Below are positions 46,001 through 55,569 of a DNA stretch of 64,000 bases, one piece after another (the stretch's first letter is position 1; each line of letters begins with the position of its first letter). Source of the stretch: Paenibacillus arenosi (GTDB lineage Bacteria; Bacillota; Bacilli; Paenibacillales; Paenibacillaceae); NCBI RefSeq assembly GCF_014841135.1, contig NZ_JACYTN010000004.1, positions 186,001-250,000 on the forward strand. Reading direction: 5' to 3'. The position numbers were made by a program, and so were the translations under genes. The notes under the pieces are model-generated. The model ran no database searches. It had not been told where the DNA came from and saw nothing but the letters and a program-made list of their open reading frames with translations.

Positions 46001-47183
46001 TGTGCTTAAGAGACATCACCGCTTTTAGCAAGCCCGCAATACCGGCAGTATTATCTAAATGACCGATGTTGCTTTTGAGCGCTCCTATCGCACAGAACTG
46101 CCGTTTCTGTGTAAATCGCCGGAATGCTCGCTCAAGCCCATTATGTTCGATTGGATCTCCGAGCTTCGTTCCTGTTCCATGTGTCTCGATGTAGCCAATC
46201 GTCTCTGGGTCAATACCTGCTCGCTTCCATGCATCAACGATGACAGCCTCTTGCGCTTCTGCATTCGGTGCCGTAATACCAGCAGAACCGCCCCCGTCTT
46301 GGCTCATCGCGCTCGACTTGATAACCGCGTAAATATGATCGCGAGCTTCCCGCGCTTGATCAAGCGACTTTATCACCATCGCTACGACGCCTTCTCCTGT
46401 TCCGGTACCATCGGCATCATTATCGAATGACCGCGCTCGGGAAGTTGATGATTCGATTCCAACCTCATACTCCCGCACGGGTATCAAATGAAGTTGAATG
46501 CCGCCTACGATCGCCGCGTCGCACTCCCCGTTGTGAATGGCCTGACAAGCCAAATGGACAGCAACTAGAGAGGAGGAACATGTGGTATCCACTAACAAGC
46601 TTGGGCCCCTTAAATCCATCAAATAAGATAATCGACTGGCGATGATCGGTCGCACATTCCCAGTCATAGATAGCGATACAGCTTCTGGCTCTACTTGGCG
46701 AATTAGCTGCAAATAGTCCGGATCCGATCCGTAGCCAACGTATACACCTGTCCGGCTGCCTGCAAGTTTCCCACCACTATAGCCAGCATCTTCAATGGCT
46801 TTCCATGCCGTTTGTAGAAATAGCCGTTGATTCGGATCGAGCAAGCTTGCTTCCTTCGGAGACAACTTGAAGAAGGGGTAATCAAACTTGTCGATATCCG
46901 TTAGGTAAGCAGCCTCGCCATAGGCGACCTCCTCAGGATTCATACCCATTCGCTTGAAGTACAAGTCCGTGTCCTGCTTACGCGACTGTGGGAGCGGCCT
47001 GACACAATCCCTTCCCATCTCCAAATTGCTTGCGAATTGATCCACGGTATCCGCTAGCGGCAGCTTCAATGCAATTCCGATAATGGCGATATCCTGATTG
47101 GCATTCGAAGTCTGATCAAAGGAAACATCATCTTCAGGTACAGCAACAGACTTACGGTTCAACTTGATTGATTGAAAATCCAC
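43023..47183 (-). CDS. PKS1: trans-AT ketosynthase-ketoreductase-ACP
   Basis: I prefer the GTG at 47183 because an almost complete anti-16S match, GGAGGTGATC, lies four bases upstream; the in-frame ATG at 47198 sits before it. The 1386-residue product has KS (about 30-455) with Cys in DTTCSSSLVAVH near 202, ETHGTGTKLGDP and NIGHLD. It lacks AT, keeping only the post-KS linker. KR (about 770-1130) has the VYVITGGLGSIGLLIAAHL NADPH motif and SSAITLV with YTAGNAYLDGY. The ACP has Ser in FFEIGGDSILITR near 1285. A C-terminal docking-like helix follows (about 1340-1386). It extends with malonate and reduces to beta-hydroxy. No DH or methyltransferase is visible. Confidence 0.88.
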   Translation of the reverse strand: MDFQSIKLNRKSVAVPEDDVSFDQTSNANQDIAIIGIALKLPLADTVDQFASNLEMGRDCVRPLPQSRKQDTDLYFKRMGMNPEEVAYGEAAYLTDIDKFDYPFFKLSPKEASLLDPNQRLFLQTAWKAIEDAGYSGGKLAGSRTGVYVGYGSDPDYLQLIRQVEPEAVSLSMTGNVRPIIASRLSYLMDLRGPSLLVDTTCSSSLVAVHLACQAIHNGECDAAIVGGIQLHLIPVREYEVGIESSTSRARSFDNDADGTGTGEGVVAMVIKSLDQAREARDHIYAVIKSSAMSQDGGGSAGITAPNAEAQEAVIVDAWKRAGIDPETIGYIETHGTGTKLGDPIEHNGLERAFRRFTQKRQFCAIGALKSNIGHLDNTAGIAGLLKAVMSLKHKRIYPTLHFDRPNRVIDFANSPVYVNDRLVDWESSPTPRRCGVSSFGISGTNCHVILEEAPEGKHVAKSDKPHHHLFLLSAQSEPALKAYVESSIQFIEQNPSVNIGDLCFSLSTGRGHYRYRLAIAANDAAEVLEELIRFNKIGFATFVHEREAEPNGYLHADYIERADRNSSQWTVIQSNTASMVASFVQSDKNDRELCGELGKLYVQGANYNWEQLYRKERRKRISFPTYPFDPYRCWVKLDNSSLDETSSVRKVNGDRSAAVNEQLSRRHGYENTDEEHSSSFYHHRIWRPEPLSNSSQTIGKQTNIMLFHNDDQTAASLIRRWEDADASIIQVVMGEQYERRDARSYVIRDEAQDYEQLLLDMADVSFTHIVDLRYIRKHEEVDHAEAEAHERVLDQTMYRFYRLAHALTHRSSNEPLDMIVVSQYADEVVADQAWVLPEQSAMIGLSKAIGWENPHIRLRWIDLDEGTDAADVIESELGAESSEFWTSYRNGQRYVERVDVLHVDKPHVSQPVHVGADGVYVITGGLGSIGLLIAAHLVTEAKGSIHLALLGRTLLPPREQWSAIEHEGTERWSIRAIRAIREMEARGAQVECIRADTADEGQISKAVTELRQRYGRIAGVVHAAGIAEGNVISQLHSTELRAIVAAKTTGTWLLDHLTRADKPDFFVLFSSAITLVGGIGSGPYTAGNAYLDGYSAYRNRLGLRTLTINWPAWKQIGVTEDDDADESKEMFCLMSAEQGVRAFQELLQSSVANGKTETENVPDSMSAHVSIRQAIVGYWNHQSGLFALGDRLPFRQSEQVQHERLLASSSHDEKESSRRASGNRHTAVDTARWNEVPSTYSEIEGVVIWAWKRVLGYEELDVHANFFEIGGDSILITRVHQAIDEVFPSLITISDLFSYPTVARITSHLHALITSRAATNDLRLNQLDSKGEAPETPEIAMRRLESSQQDPFNEVMLDMFGRMKRGELSIKDAVRRFHELEVTNE

Positions 47184-47233
47184 CTTGATCACCTCCATAC
47201 ATCATCAAGCATTCACCATATTCAACAAAGCTC

Positions 47234-48520
47234 CTACACATGCAACTGCTCTGGATGATCAAGCATGTTAGAAAATAACGATGTTGTCCCCGTCTGCTTC
47301 AAAATATGAACCAATCGTTCTCGCTGCTCCTGTTCAGGCACTCTCTTCGTTATGAACATTTGCTTCAGTAATTCTAGCGCTTCTCTCATTTGAGCTTCCG
47401 TTGGCGGAGCCCCTGTTTCATCTAATTGCTCTTGCAATCGCTGTACTTGCTTGTACGGTGCCACAAAGCCCTGTTCATATTCATTTAAATCCCAATTGCG
47501 GTTCCTCGTGCATACAGCAGCTGCCAGACATTTGGTCACAACATTATTGGCCACTAGTCGACGAGCCTGCTCCAACAGCTCTGGTGCCAGTTCCTGCCGC
47601 AGTAGATCAAGCTCCGCTACTTTTTCGTAGGGATAGCATACAATCGACTTGGCATCTGTTTTCATAAATTGTGTCAACACCCGCTTCGCCCCAAGTTCAA
47701 CCGCTAAGGAAACCCCACCATCGCACAATTCCTGCATCGTCAAATCCCAACGCACAGGAGCCGTAAGTTGCTGTGTTAGGCAGCTTGTGATCTGCGCTGG
47801 CGATTCGTAGGGCTTGCCTGTAACGTTCGCGACAACTGGCCATTCGAACGAACCATATGTGCAGGTATCAAGCTCCTCTCTAAACTTTGCAGCAGCCGAG
47901 TGCATCAACGGACTATGAAAGGGAGCACTCACTTTTAGAAACGAGATGCGGGCTCCGTCAGACTCCAATGTACGAGCTGCTTCTTCAACGGCCAGACGAT
48001 GCCCCGAAATGACCAACTGCTCCGATGAATTGTAATTAGAGACGACGACCATTCGTTCATCCGAACTTGACGCCTGCGCACACACTGCTTCTATGCGTTC
48101 CCGACTGCTGCCAATAACGGCGCACATCGCACCAGCCTCTTCAGCAGCAGCTTCCTGCATCAATTGTCCTCGGCGCCGAACTAACCTCAACGCATCAGGG
48201 AATGATAGGACTCCTGCACAAGTTAGTGCCGAGAACTCGCCCAAGCTATGACCCGCCGCATAAGTAGGAATTACACCAATCTCCTCCATATACACTCGAT
48301 ACGCAGCAACACTTACCGTAAGCAGTGCAGGCTGCGCGTACTCCGTTCGAGTTAACTCCTCCGGGCTTCCTGCGGCGATTATTTGCTGCAGATCGAACCC
48401 CAATACCTCATTCGCCTCTTCAAATACGGATCTTGCCGTTGCCGAGCGTTCAAGCAGTTCTTTGCCCATCCCGACATATTGCGAGCCTTGACCTGGAAAT
48501 AGAAGCGCAAGCTTTCTCAT
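47234..48520 (-). CDS. Trans-acting malonyl-CoA:ACP acyltransferase
   Basis: A 428-residue protein. The FabD-like domain (about 1-290) has FPGQGSQYVGMG, catalytic Ser in AGHSLGEFSAL (about 92), RRRGQLMQEA and HSPLM near 200. The remaining 130 residues (CTRNRNWDLNEYEQGFVAPY, then a helical bundle) are the extension characteristic of the trans-AT subfamily found beside trans-AT PKSs. It loads malonyl units onto the ACPs of PKS1 and PKS2, both of which lack their own AT. Start behind AAGGAG. Specificity for malonyl is inferred from the family. Confidence 0.93.
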   Translation of the reverse strand: MRKLALLFPGQGSQYVGMGKELLERSATARSVFEEANEVLGFDLQQIIAAGSPEELTRTEYAQPALLTVSVAAYRVYMEEIGVIPTYAAGHSLGEFSALTCAGVLSFPDALRLVRRRGQLMQEAAAEEAGAMCAVIGSSRERIEAVCAQASSSDERMVVVSNYNSSEQLVISGHRLAVEEAARTLESDGARISFLKVSAPFHSPLMHSAAAKFREELDTCTYGSFEWPVVANVTGKPYESPAQITSCLTQQLTAPVRWDLTMQELCDGGVSLAVELGAKRVLTQFMKTDAKSIVCYPYEKVAELDLLRQELAPELLEQARRLVANNVVTKCLAAAVCTRNRNWDLNEYEQGFVAPYKQVQRLQEQLDETGAPPTEAQMREALELLKQMFITKRVPEQEQRERLVHILKQTGTTSLFSNMLDHPEQLHV

Positions 48521-48555
48521 TCACGTACTCCTTTCACGATATTCCTTTCACGACA

Positions 48556-51500
48556 TCACGACATGACATGACTCGCCGCCAATTGACGCAGCAGATCAAC
48601 ATAGCCGTTAGCCAGCATTTGAATGGCTTCTTTCTTCATTCGCTTGTCGTTGAATTTGATCGATATAGATAGTTGCTCTTCATCCTGATCGTCTATCCCC
48701 CAAGCCATATCGTAAGACTCTAACAAGGTCGAATCGATCTCGATGTCCTGCTGAAGGTAGACGAGCGGCAATATTTCATCCTCCGCCTTCTTCAACTGCT
48801 CGGATGCAATTGAACGAATTGCATAATGACCTACCGTACCGCTAACTTGTACTTGGTGTACATCGTGAAACAGCTCTTCAAACCCACTAATTTTCCCCAT
48901 GTCAATCGACAGGGAGATTACCCGCTCCCCACCATCTTGCAAGCATTGAATGGAGGCATGAGGCTTCTCATTCCACTCGCTGAACAGATACATAACGATT
49001 CCTGCAAGAACATCAAACGATGACACCCGCGCATCCTCGGCTATCGCAATGACTTGTTCACGGAGATTGGATTGAAGGTGGAAACGGACAATTCCTACCC
49101 CAGTACCATGCCATTGACGATGGAACATATCTGCTGGCAGCTGTTGATATTCGATACGCCAAGCATCATCATCATGTTCACTACCCGATTGCCTTTCGTC
49201 TATCCATTTCGCTAATCTAGCGACCGTCGAATACGTGAACAAATCTACGATCTCGATTCCCCATGCGTACTCTTTCTCCAGCTTGGCATGCAATTGCATA
49301 AGCAAGATGGAATTGCCACCTAGGTCAAAGAAATGATCATGCAGTCCGACATGCTCCAGCTTCAGCACTTCTTGCCATACGCGACGAATGTTCTGCTCTG
49401 TCTCACTGGCATCGTGATCCGTCATCGAATTGCCTGCATGCTCATTAGGCAACCGCATAGAAACTTGCAATAAAGCTTTACGATCCAACTTGTTGTTCGA
49501 TGTCGTCGGGATGTTCTCAATATGATAGAACGAAGCAGGAATCATAAAGGCTGGTAAACTTAGTGCCAGTGCCTCACGCAGCTCATTAGCGGTAATCGTC
49601 TCATTCGTCTTCACATAAGCAGCCAGCGACTTCATGCCATGTTCATCTTGATGTGCAAGTACAACTGCCCCGTCCACCGCTGGATGGGTCAGCAGACGAT
49701 GCTCGATATCACCTAGCTCCACACGATAACCACGAATTTTCACTTGATGATCATTTCTGCCTACATACTGCAAGCTTCCATCCGACATCCACATCCCTAC
49801 ATCCCCGGTACGATACATGCGCTCATCCGCGTAGAATGGATCTACAGCAAAGTAGCGAGCGGTCAGTTCAGCTCTGTTCAAGTAGCCACGAGTTACACCC
49901 GCTCCAGCAATACATATTTCCCCAGGTACACCAATCGGCACAGGATGCCCGTAACGATCAAGCACATACACACGGTAATTGAGTATCGGTTTGCCTATCG
50001 GAATGCTTCCCCGGGCTAAATCAACAGACGAATACCGATGATAGGTCGCGCATACCGTTGCTTCTGTAGGACCATACGTGTTGTAAATATTCGCTTTGCC
50101 TGACAAAGACGATATATATTCGGGCTTCAATACGTCTCCACCACTAATAAAGGTTTTGACGCTATCCATGCCTTCCCGCGTATTTAGCTCATTCAGCAGC
50201 AACGGAGAGACGGAAATGAGCGTAATTTGATGGTTATCGATCAGTTGAATCAGCTTAGGAATGTCAATAACATCCATCTTGTTAGCTATCACAACATGAC
50301 CGCCTGCGAGCAATACCGGATACGCTTCCTCGACGAATTGATCAAAGGAAAACGAAGCTTGCATCAAACATATATCGTTCTCGGTCAATTGAAACTCGTG
50401 TTGAAAGGCGTCCACATAAACTAGCACATTGCGATGCTCGACAACGACCCCTTTCGGCGTACCAGTCGTACCCGATGTATAGAGAATGTAAGCCGCGTCT
50501 CCCGACTTGTTCTTATGAGGGAGGTTGCTCTCTTCATTTCTCTGCTGCATCGATGACTGAGCACGATCATCGCTATGTCCATGTACATTTACAATCGTCC
50601 CGGTAAATGTAATAGAGTCCGGCAGCCGATCATCTGCAGCGACTAACTTCGTTGCTTGGCAATCTTCCAATATCTGATTGATCCGACCTGGTGCATACTC
50701 ATAGTCGATAGGGACATAAGCTGCCCCCGTCTTTAGCACAGCCAATAAAGCAACAATGAGCTGCTCTGAGCGTTCAAGCCAGATGGCAATAGGTTCATCA
50801 ACACATACACCAAGATCGCTCAGTCGGTGTGCAAGACGGTTCGCTGCCACATTTATTTCGGCAAATGTATAGCTCCGTTCCCCGCATCTAATGGCGATGC
50901 GATCAGGAAATTGTGCCACTATACGCTCAAACCGAGCCTGCACAATGTCAGCTTCTTCATACTCCGTGCTACTTGCAGACGCTGGTTTGGAGTTGAACGT
51001 ATGCAGCAACTGTTCTCGCTCTTGTCCATTCAAGAGCCCAATCTCGCTTATAAGCAGCTCACTATTCTCACAAATCTGCTCTACGATTCGCTTATAGTGA
51101 CCAGCTAGCCGCTCTACCATAGCCGCTGAGAAGCAGCTCGCATCATAAGCAAACTCCAACTCCATTTCCCCAGTACCAAGCATTTGCACACCAATTGTCA
51201 TCCCGTAGTGTGTCGACTCTTCCATTGCGTAATGCTCGATTTGCAAAGCTCCCGTTTGCCCGATACTCGTATCTAGCGGATAATTTTCAATAACCATAAT
51301 CGTGTTAAACAATGGCTCGTAATGATCCGCACCACTATAGGCATGAATATCGACTAGCGGTGTTAGCTCCGCATCTACTCTTCGCCTAACTTGTTCATCG
51401 ACCGCTTTAACGACTTGACTGGCCAGCTCATCGGACTGCCAACGCATCCGAAGTGGAATCGTATTTATAAACAACCCGATCATCTCTTCCACACCAGCAA

Positions 51501-52404
51501 GTTCCGGGGGCCTGCCCGACACTGTTGTACCAAACAGCACATCTTCGGTTTGACAGTAGCGTCCGAGCAGCAAGCCCCAAGTGGTGTACAAGAGCGCGGC
51601 CAAGGTCACTTTATGTTGCTGTGCATATTGATGCATTTGTTGGGCCGTCTTGACAGAGACATCTAACTTATAGCGGGAGCCACTATGGCCAGTTCCGTCC
51701 CTATCATCTCGATCAAATAGCAGTTCTGACGGTTCTACTAATCGAGTCCGCTCTTGCCAATCAGCCAGCTCTTGCTCCCAATATTGCCGTTGTACCCCTT
51801 TGTCTTGACGCTGTTGCAGCTGTACATAGTGCTTAAATGGGGTTTTGATAGATTCGCTGTTGAACAGTACATCTGTTCCGTCACAGAACGCTTGATAAGC
51901 TTGCATAAACGCTTTGAGCAATATTCCGTTGCTCCAACCGTCGAATAAAATATGATGCCACGTTATTATCGTTTCGCTTGTTTCACTATCCAGCAAGCAT
52001 AGTCCAATTCGAAGCGGTGAAACTCCAATGTCCAGCTCCTGATGACGATCTTTCTCTTTCAGCTCGGCAACAAGAGTCTCCGCATATGCTCTCGGATGAG
52101 AGGAGAAATCATGCACCTCAATCGGTATTTCCTTCTCTTTCAAAACGATTTGAACAGGCTTCTCCAGCTTCTCCCACCGATAGATCGTCCGCAGCACATC
52201 GTTGGCGCGAGCAACTGCTTGCCATGCCTTCTTGTATCGTTCAACCGAACAATTGCCTACTAGGCGCATCGAAAATTGCTGCGTGTAATGCCCCTTGTCT
52301 TTGTCGCTTCGATAATGGAACAGCAGACCTTCTTGCATCGGCGTCAACGCAATAATATCCTCGACATTTTCTCTATCCAATAGATTGGACTTCGTCTCTC
52401 CCAT
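48556..52404 (-). CDS. NRPS2: C-A-PCP with C-terminal half condensation domain
   Basis: About 1282 residues from ATG 52404 (GAGAGG ten bases upstream). The C domain (about 18-450) has HHILFDG near 150; the A domain (about 475-985) has TSGTTGTPKG, YGPTEA and YRTGDVG. The selectivity residues read D,Q,E,S,I,G,T,V,C,K, close to the bacitracin lysine pocket (D,A,E,S,I,G,S,V,C,K) as I recall it. PCP Ser is in FFDLGGNSILLMQ near 1032. After it (about 1080-1282) comes only the second half of a condensation-type domain (RFHLQSNLREQVIAIAED, later LSISIKFNDKRMKKEAIQML), with no HHxxxDG. That piece is probably an inactive docking or interface unit. Confidence 0.85.
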   Translation of the reverse strand: MGETKSNLLDRENVEDIIALTPMQEGLLFHYRSDKDKGHYTQQFSMRLVGNCSVERYKKAWQAVARANDVLRTIYRWEKLEKPVQIVLKEKEIPIEVHDFSSHPRAYAETLVAELKEKDRHQELDIGVSPLRIGLCLLDSETSETIITWHHILFDGWSNGILLKAFMQAYQAFCDGTDVLFNSESIKTPFKHYVQLQQRQDKGVQRQYWEQELADWQERTRLVEPSELLFDRDDRDGTGHSGSRYKLDVSVKTAQQMHQYAQQHKVTLAALLYTTWGLLLGRYCQTEDVLFGTTVSGRPPELAGVEEMIGLFINTIPLRMRWQSDELASQVVKAVDEQVRRRVDAELTPLVDIHAYSGADHYEPLFNTIMVIENYPLDTSIGQTGALQIEHYAMEESTHYGMTIGVQMLGTGEMELEFAYDASCFSAAMVERLAGHYKRIVEQICENSELLISEIGLLNGQEREQLLHTFNSKPASASSTEYEEADIVQARFERIVAQFPDRIAIRCGERSYTFAEINVAANRLAHRLSDLGVCVDEPIAIWLERSEQLIVALLAVLKTGAAYVPIDYEYAPGRINQILEDCQATKLVAADDRLPDSITFTGTIVNVHGHSDDRAQSSMQQRNEESNLPHKNKSGDAAYILYTSGTTGTPKGVVVEHRNVLVYVDAFQHEFQLTENDICLMQASFSFDQFVEEAYPVLLAGGHVVIANKMDVIDIPKLIQLIDNHQITLISVSPLLLNELNTREGMDSVKTFISGGDVLKPEYISSLSGKANIYNTYGPTEATVCATYHRYSSVDLARGSIPIGKPILNYRVYVLDRYGHPVPIGVPGEICIAGAGVTRGYLNRAELTARYFAVDPFYADERMYRTGDVGMWMSDGSLQYVGRNDHQVKIRGYRVELGDIEHRLLTHPAVDGAVVLAHQDEHGMKSLAAYVKTNETITANELREALALSLPAFMIPASFYHIENIPTTSNNKLDRKALLQVSMRLPNEHAGNSMTDHDASETEQNIRRVWQEVLKLEHVGLHDHFFDLGGNSILLMQLHAKLEKEYAWGIEIVDLFTYSTVARLAKWIDERQSGSEHDDDAWRIEYQQLPADMFHRQWHGTGVGIVRFHLQSNLREQVIAIAEDARVSSFDVLAGIVMYLFSEWNEKPHASIQCLQDGGERVISLSIDMGKISGFEELFHDVHQVQVSGTVGHYAIRSIASEQLKKAEDEILPLVYLQQDIEIDSTLLESYDMAWGIDDQDEEQLSISIKFNDKRMKKEAIQMLANGYVDLLRQLAASHVMS

Positions 52405-52440
52405 ACAACCACATCCTCTCATGCTGGACCATTTACTCGT

Positions 52441-55400
52441 TCAACCTTTTTCAGAATTAACAAGTTCTCTATTCTCTTCGTTCTGCACGATTTGTACGAC
52501 TTGCCCAAGCTCCATCTTGATTACTTGATCCGCCAAATGGAAATATCGATCATCATGTGTAATCGCAATGATGCATTTACCTCGCTGCTTCAACTCAGGC
52601 AATAACGTGTGATAGAAGAATGCTCGGTACTCCGGATCTTGATCCGCTGCCCATTCATCAAACAAGCAAATCGGTCGATCCTCCAAATAACTAATGAGCA
52701 GCGCCAGGCGCTTGCGTTGACCGGTTGACAATTTGGTCGTATTTAACGCGCCGTCACGGATTTCCACCTTATCCTGCAGATGAAGGACATTCAGGTAATA
52801 AGCGATTTCCGACTGTTTCGTGGAGTACGGAACACCATACAGCTTATCGAATAAATAAAAGTCGCTGAATATCGCTGAGAACTGCTGGCTAAGATCTCTT
52901 GGTGCGATAGACTGGTCATTGATCGTTATGCCACCCTGTACAGGCTCATAAAGCCCCGTAATTAATTTCGCCAAGGTCGATTTTCCACTGCCATTGCCCC
53001 CAGTAATGAAAGTAATCTCGCCTGTGCGGAATGAGCAATCAATCGGACCTACTGCAAATCGCTCTCCTTCACTATTTCCATAGTGATACTCGACTGCCTG
53101 CAGCTTAATCTCTACAGGCTCGTTATCTTCCAAGCTCGATGCTACTTGCTGCTTAGCTTCCTGAATGGAATCAAGCTCCTTCGATAGCTGGTTAATGCGA
53201 TTCCAACTGATTCGCACGCGGAACAAGTTAGGGATCGTGCCGAGAATCCCGTGTACCGGTCCTGTCATATAGAGCAGGACGAATACGTAATTGCGCAGCG
53301 TACTCACCTTTAAGTCACTGAACAACAGCGGGAACAAGAAGACGACTGCACCAATGACGAATGTAAATAACAACTCTCCAATGACGTTTACATTGGCGAA
53401 CTTGAGATCCCCACCAATCCGCTTTACACGATAGGTATGGCAGTTGTCCTGCATATCTTGTTGGAAATCTGTGCGCTTGTCTTTATTAAGGCTTAACTCT
53501 TTAACCCCACCTGTCAGATCGTTAATAAATCGGAAAAATACGTTCTGAATGTCACGTGTCTGCTCCCATAGCTGGTTGGCTTTTAACCCTATAAAATAAT
53601 GCAAGCCAGCAGCCACTACGATAAATCCGATGGCCATGAGCACGCCCATCGGGCTAATCATGCCCATGTACACAAAGCAGCTGATCAAGGTTACTAAGCT
53701 AGTAGCTCCCGTGATCACAATATTGGAGAAGCCGGATATCGTCTCTGTATCGTTATTGAGTGAAGCAGGAATTTTACCTTCCTCTACCCCCTCGATTCTC
53801 TGATACGACGTATTTAATATTTTCCCAAGCAGTTCCATTCGTTTCTCATATACCATGTCATTTGCGATCCGTACCAATCGAGTACGAACCAACTTCTGCC
53901 CGAAGACGTAGATCGCGATACCGAGTACAAAATAGACAAACAACCCACTCTGAAACTTCTCAATATCCCGATTCAATGTTTCATTGACGATAAATATAAT
54001 TAGGGCATTACCAAAGCCGCTTGCGACACTAAGCAGCGTAATCGCAAAAAAGGAGCGGTCATCGGATTTCGGAAATACGGTCGTAAACAGGAAGTAGATT
54101 CCGAACAGGAACATCGTTGTATACATGGAAAAAACAGCGTATGGAAGCGTATTAGGTGCCCAAACTTCGACAAATGGCCAGTTCACGCCCCAAAATAAAG
54201 TACTCGGAATTTGATAGAAACAGTAGGCAAGCCCTACCATAAATGCAGCGAATATCGAGAATCCGACAATCGTAGTCGTATGGCGACCAACATAGCTGCG
54301 AGTGCCTCGAACAGCCTGCCAGATGGCTTTACTCGTCAGCCATAGAACTAATAAGATAACGGGTGTCGTTAATAACAGCACGACAGAGGAAATCATATCG
54401 ATACTTTTGTACATATCACTTCCAGGCTCAGGTACTTCCTTGTCATGCATCATGTTCATAATGCCTTGTGCCGTAGTGATGGTGTAGGGAGAATTCATGT
54501 TGGTAAGCACGGCTACGCCATATCCATCATGCGGACGAACTGCAAAGTAGGACGAATAATTGGGGTTAGCGCCTGCATGCGCTAGCATCCCCGTTCCATC
54601 CTGGTACACACTCCAACCGCCAGCGTAGGAAGAACCATCTCCAGCAGGTGATACAGAACGATCCGGTTCATGAGCGCGAACGAGCCATTTCTCAAAGCTT
54701 TTCGCTTCAGGAACCGTACCCATTTGAATTTTGAGCCATGTTGCCACATCTAGCGAATTGGAAATAACATAACCTGCTGGTGTGTTGCCTCTATACATAG
54801 GCGCATCATAAGCTGCTGCACGCAGCATGTTGTACTTGTAGCCTTGAGCCAGTTCTCCATTGGCTGCTGCTTCCTCACGGAACAAGTACGTGTCACTTAA
54901 CTTCAGCGGAGCTAGTACATGCTGCTGGATATATGCCTCATAACTCATGCCTGATTGTTGTTGAATGATTAGGCCTAGCACATCATAGTTAATCGTTGCA
55001 TACGAATACGTTTCACCAGGCTCATCGTCGAGCTTCTGCCCGATCTGAGTACGTACTGTGGCTTCAAGTGCTTGACCATCCTCAGCAATAGGAATATCAC
55101 TGATACTTTTAAACGGGATGCCGCTTGTATGATACAGCAAATGCTTCAATCGGATAGGAGCAGGCTTGCCCTCATACGTAGTCTCCAACCAAGGGAGATA
55201 CTTCGTTACTGGATCTTCTCGATTCACAAGTCCTTGCTCTTCCATTTGAATGTATGCTAATGCTGTGTAGGCCTTACTCGTAGAGCCAAGCTCAAACAAT
55301 GTCTCTGGTCGAACAGGTAACTCTTTATCGACATCCGCGTAGCCAAACCCTTTTTGATAAACCGTTTCCCCACCTTTAACGATGACAACTGACATCCCAG

Positions 55401-55569
55401 GTATTTTTGATTTATCCATCATTTCTTCCACGTAAGCATCAATATTACTGATCGTTGTAGCACCAACTGTTGAAGCTGCTGTCGCAGCCGCTACACCTGA
55501 ACCTACTGTGCTTACACTTAACATAACAATCAAACTTATCGATAATAGCAGCCGTTTTACATTACACAT
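52441..55569 (-). CDS. Membrane D-Asn-type prodrug peptidase fused to ABC exporter
   Basis: ATG 55569 (GAAGGTG upstream) overlaps the previous stop by eight bases; the frame is open further to 55614. The 1042-residue protein has a signal sequence (about 1-30). An S12 serine peptidase domain (about 40-370) carries LGSTSKAYTALAY (nucleophile SxxK), TYSYATINYDVLGL (Tyr motif) and LAHAGANPNYSSY (HxG). Three helices follow (about 385-510), then an ABC exporter membrane region (about 510-770) and an ATPase domain with FITGGNGSGKSTLAKL, LSTGQRKRLALL and CLFDEWAAD. The peptidase domain resembles ClbP/XcnG, and fusion to an ABC half as here is known from ZmaM- and PamJ-type proteins. It should cut off acyl-D-Asn outside the membrane during export. 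Confidence 0.88.
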   Translation of the reverse strand: MCNVKRLLLSISLIVMLSVSTVGSGVAAATAASTVGATTISNIDAYVEEMMDKSKIPGMSVVIVKGGETVYQKGFGYADVDKELPVRPETLFELGSTSKAYTALAYIQMEEQGLVNREDPVTKYLPWLETTYEGKPAPIRLKHLLYHTSGIPFKSISDIPIAEDGQALEATVRTQIGQKLDDEPGETYSYATINYDVLGLIIQQQSGMSYEAYIQQHVLAPLKLSDTYLFREEAAANGELAQGYKYNMLRAAAYDAPMYRGNTPAGYVISNSLDVATWLKIQMGTVPEAKSFEKWLVRAHEPDRSVSPAGDGSSYAGGWSVYQDGTGMLAHAGANPNYSSYFAVRPHDGYGVAVLTNMNSPYTITTAQGIMNMMHDKEVPEPGSDMYKSIDMISSVVLLLTTPVILLVLWLTSKAIWQAVRGTRSYVGRHTTTIVGFSIFAAFMVGLAYCFYQIPSTLFWGVNWPFVEVWAPNTLPYAVFSMYTTMFLFGIYFLFTTVFPKSDDRSFFAITLLSVASGFGNALIIFIVNETLNRDIEKFQSGLFVYFVLGIAIYVFGQKLVRTRLVRIANDMVYEKRMELLGKILNTSYQRIEGVEEGKIPASLNNDTETISGFSNIVITGATSLVTLISCFVYMGMISPMGVLMAIGFIVVAAGLHYFIGLKANQLWEQTRDIQNVFFRFINDLTGGVKELSLNKDKRTDFQQDMQDNCHTYRVKRIGGDLKFANVNVIGELLFTFVIGAVVFLFPLLFSDLKVSTLRNYVFVLLYMTGPVHGILGTIPNLFRVRISWNRINQLSKELDSIQEAKQQVASSLEDNEPVEIKLQAVEYHYGNSEGERFAVGPIDCSFRTGEITFITGGNGSGKSTLAKLITGLYEPVQGGITINDQSIAPRDLSQQFSAIFSDFYLFDKLYGVPYSTKQSEIAYYLNVLHLQDKVEIRDGALNTTKLSTGQRKRLALLISYLEDRPICLFDEWAADQDPEYRAFFYHTLLPELKQRGKCIIAITHDDRYFHLADQVIKMELGQVVQIVQNEENRELVNSEKG

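Noticed and set aside
39542-47198. Many plus-strand frames of 60-150 residues inside the PKS genes
   Set aside because: They are antisense shadows of long, motif-rich PKS frames and have no domains or ribosome sites of their own.
48556-52404. Reading the C-terminal part of NRPS2 as a thioesterase
   Set aside because: No GxSxG motif is present; the segment follows the C-terminal half of condensation domains instead.
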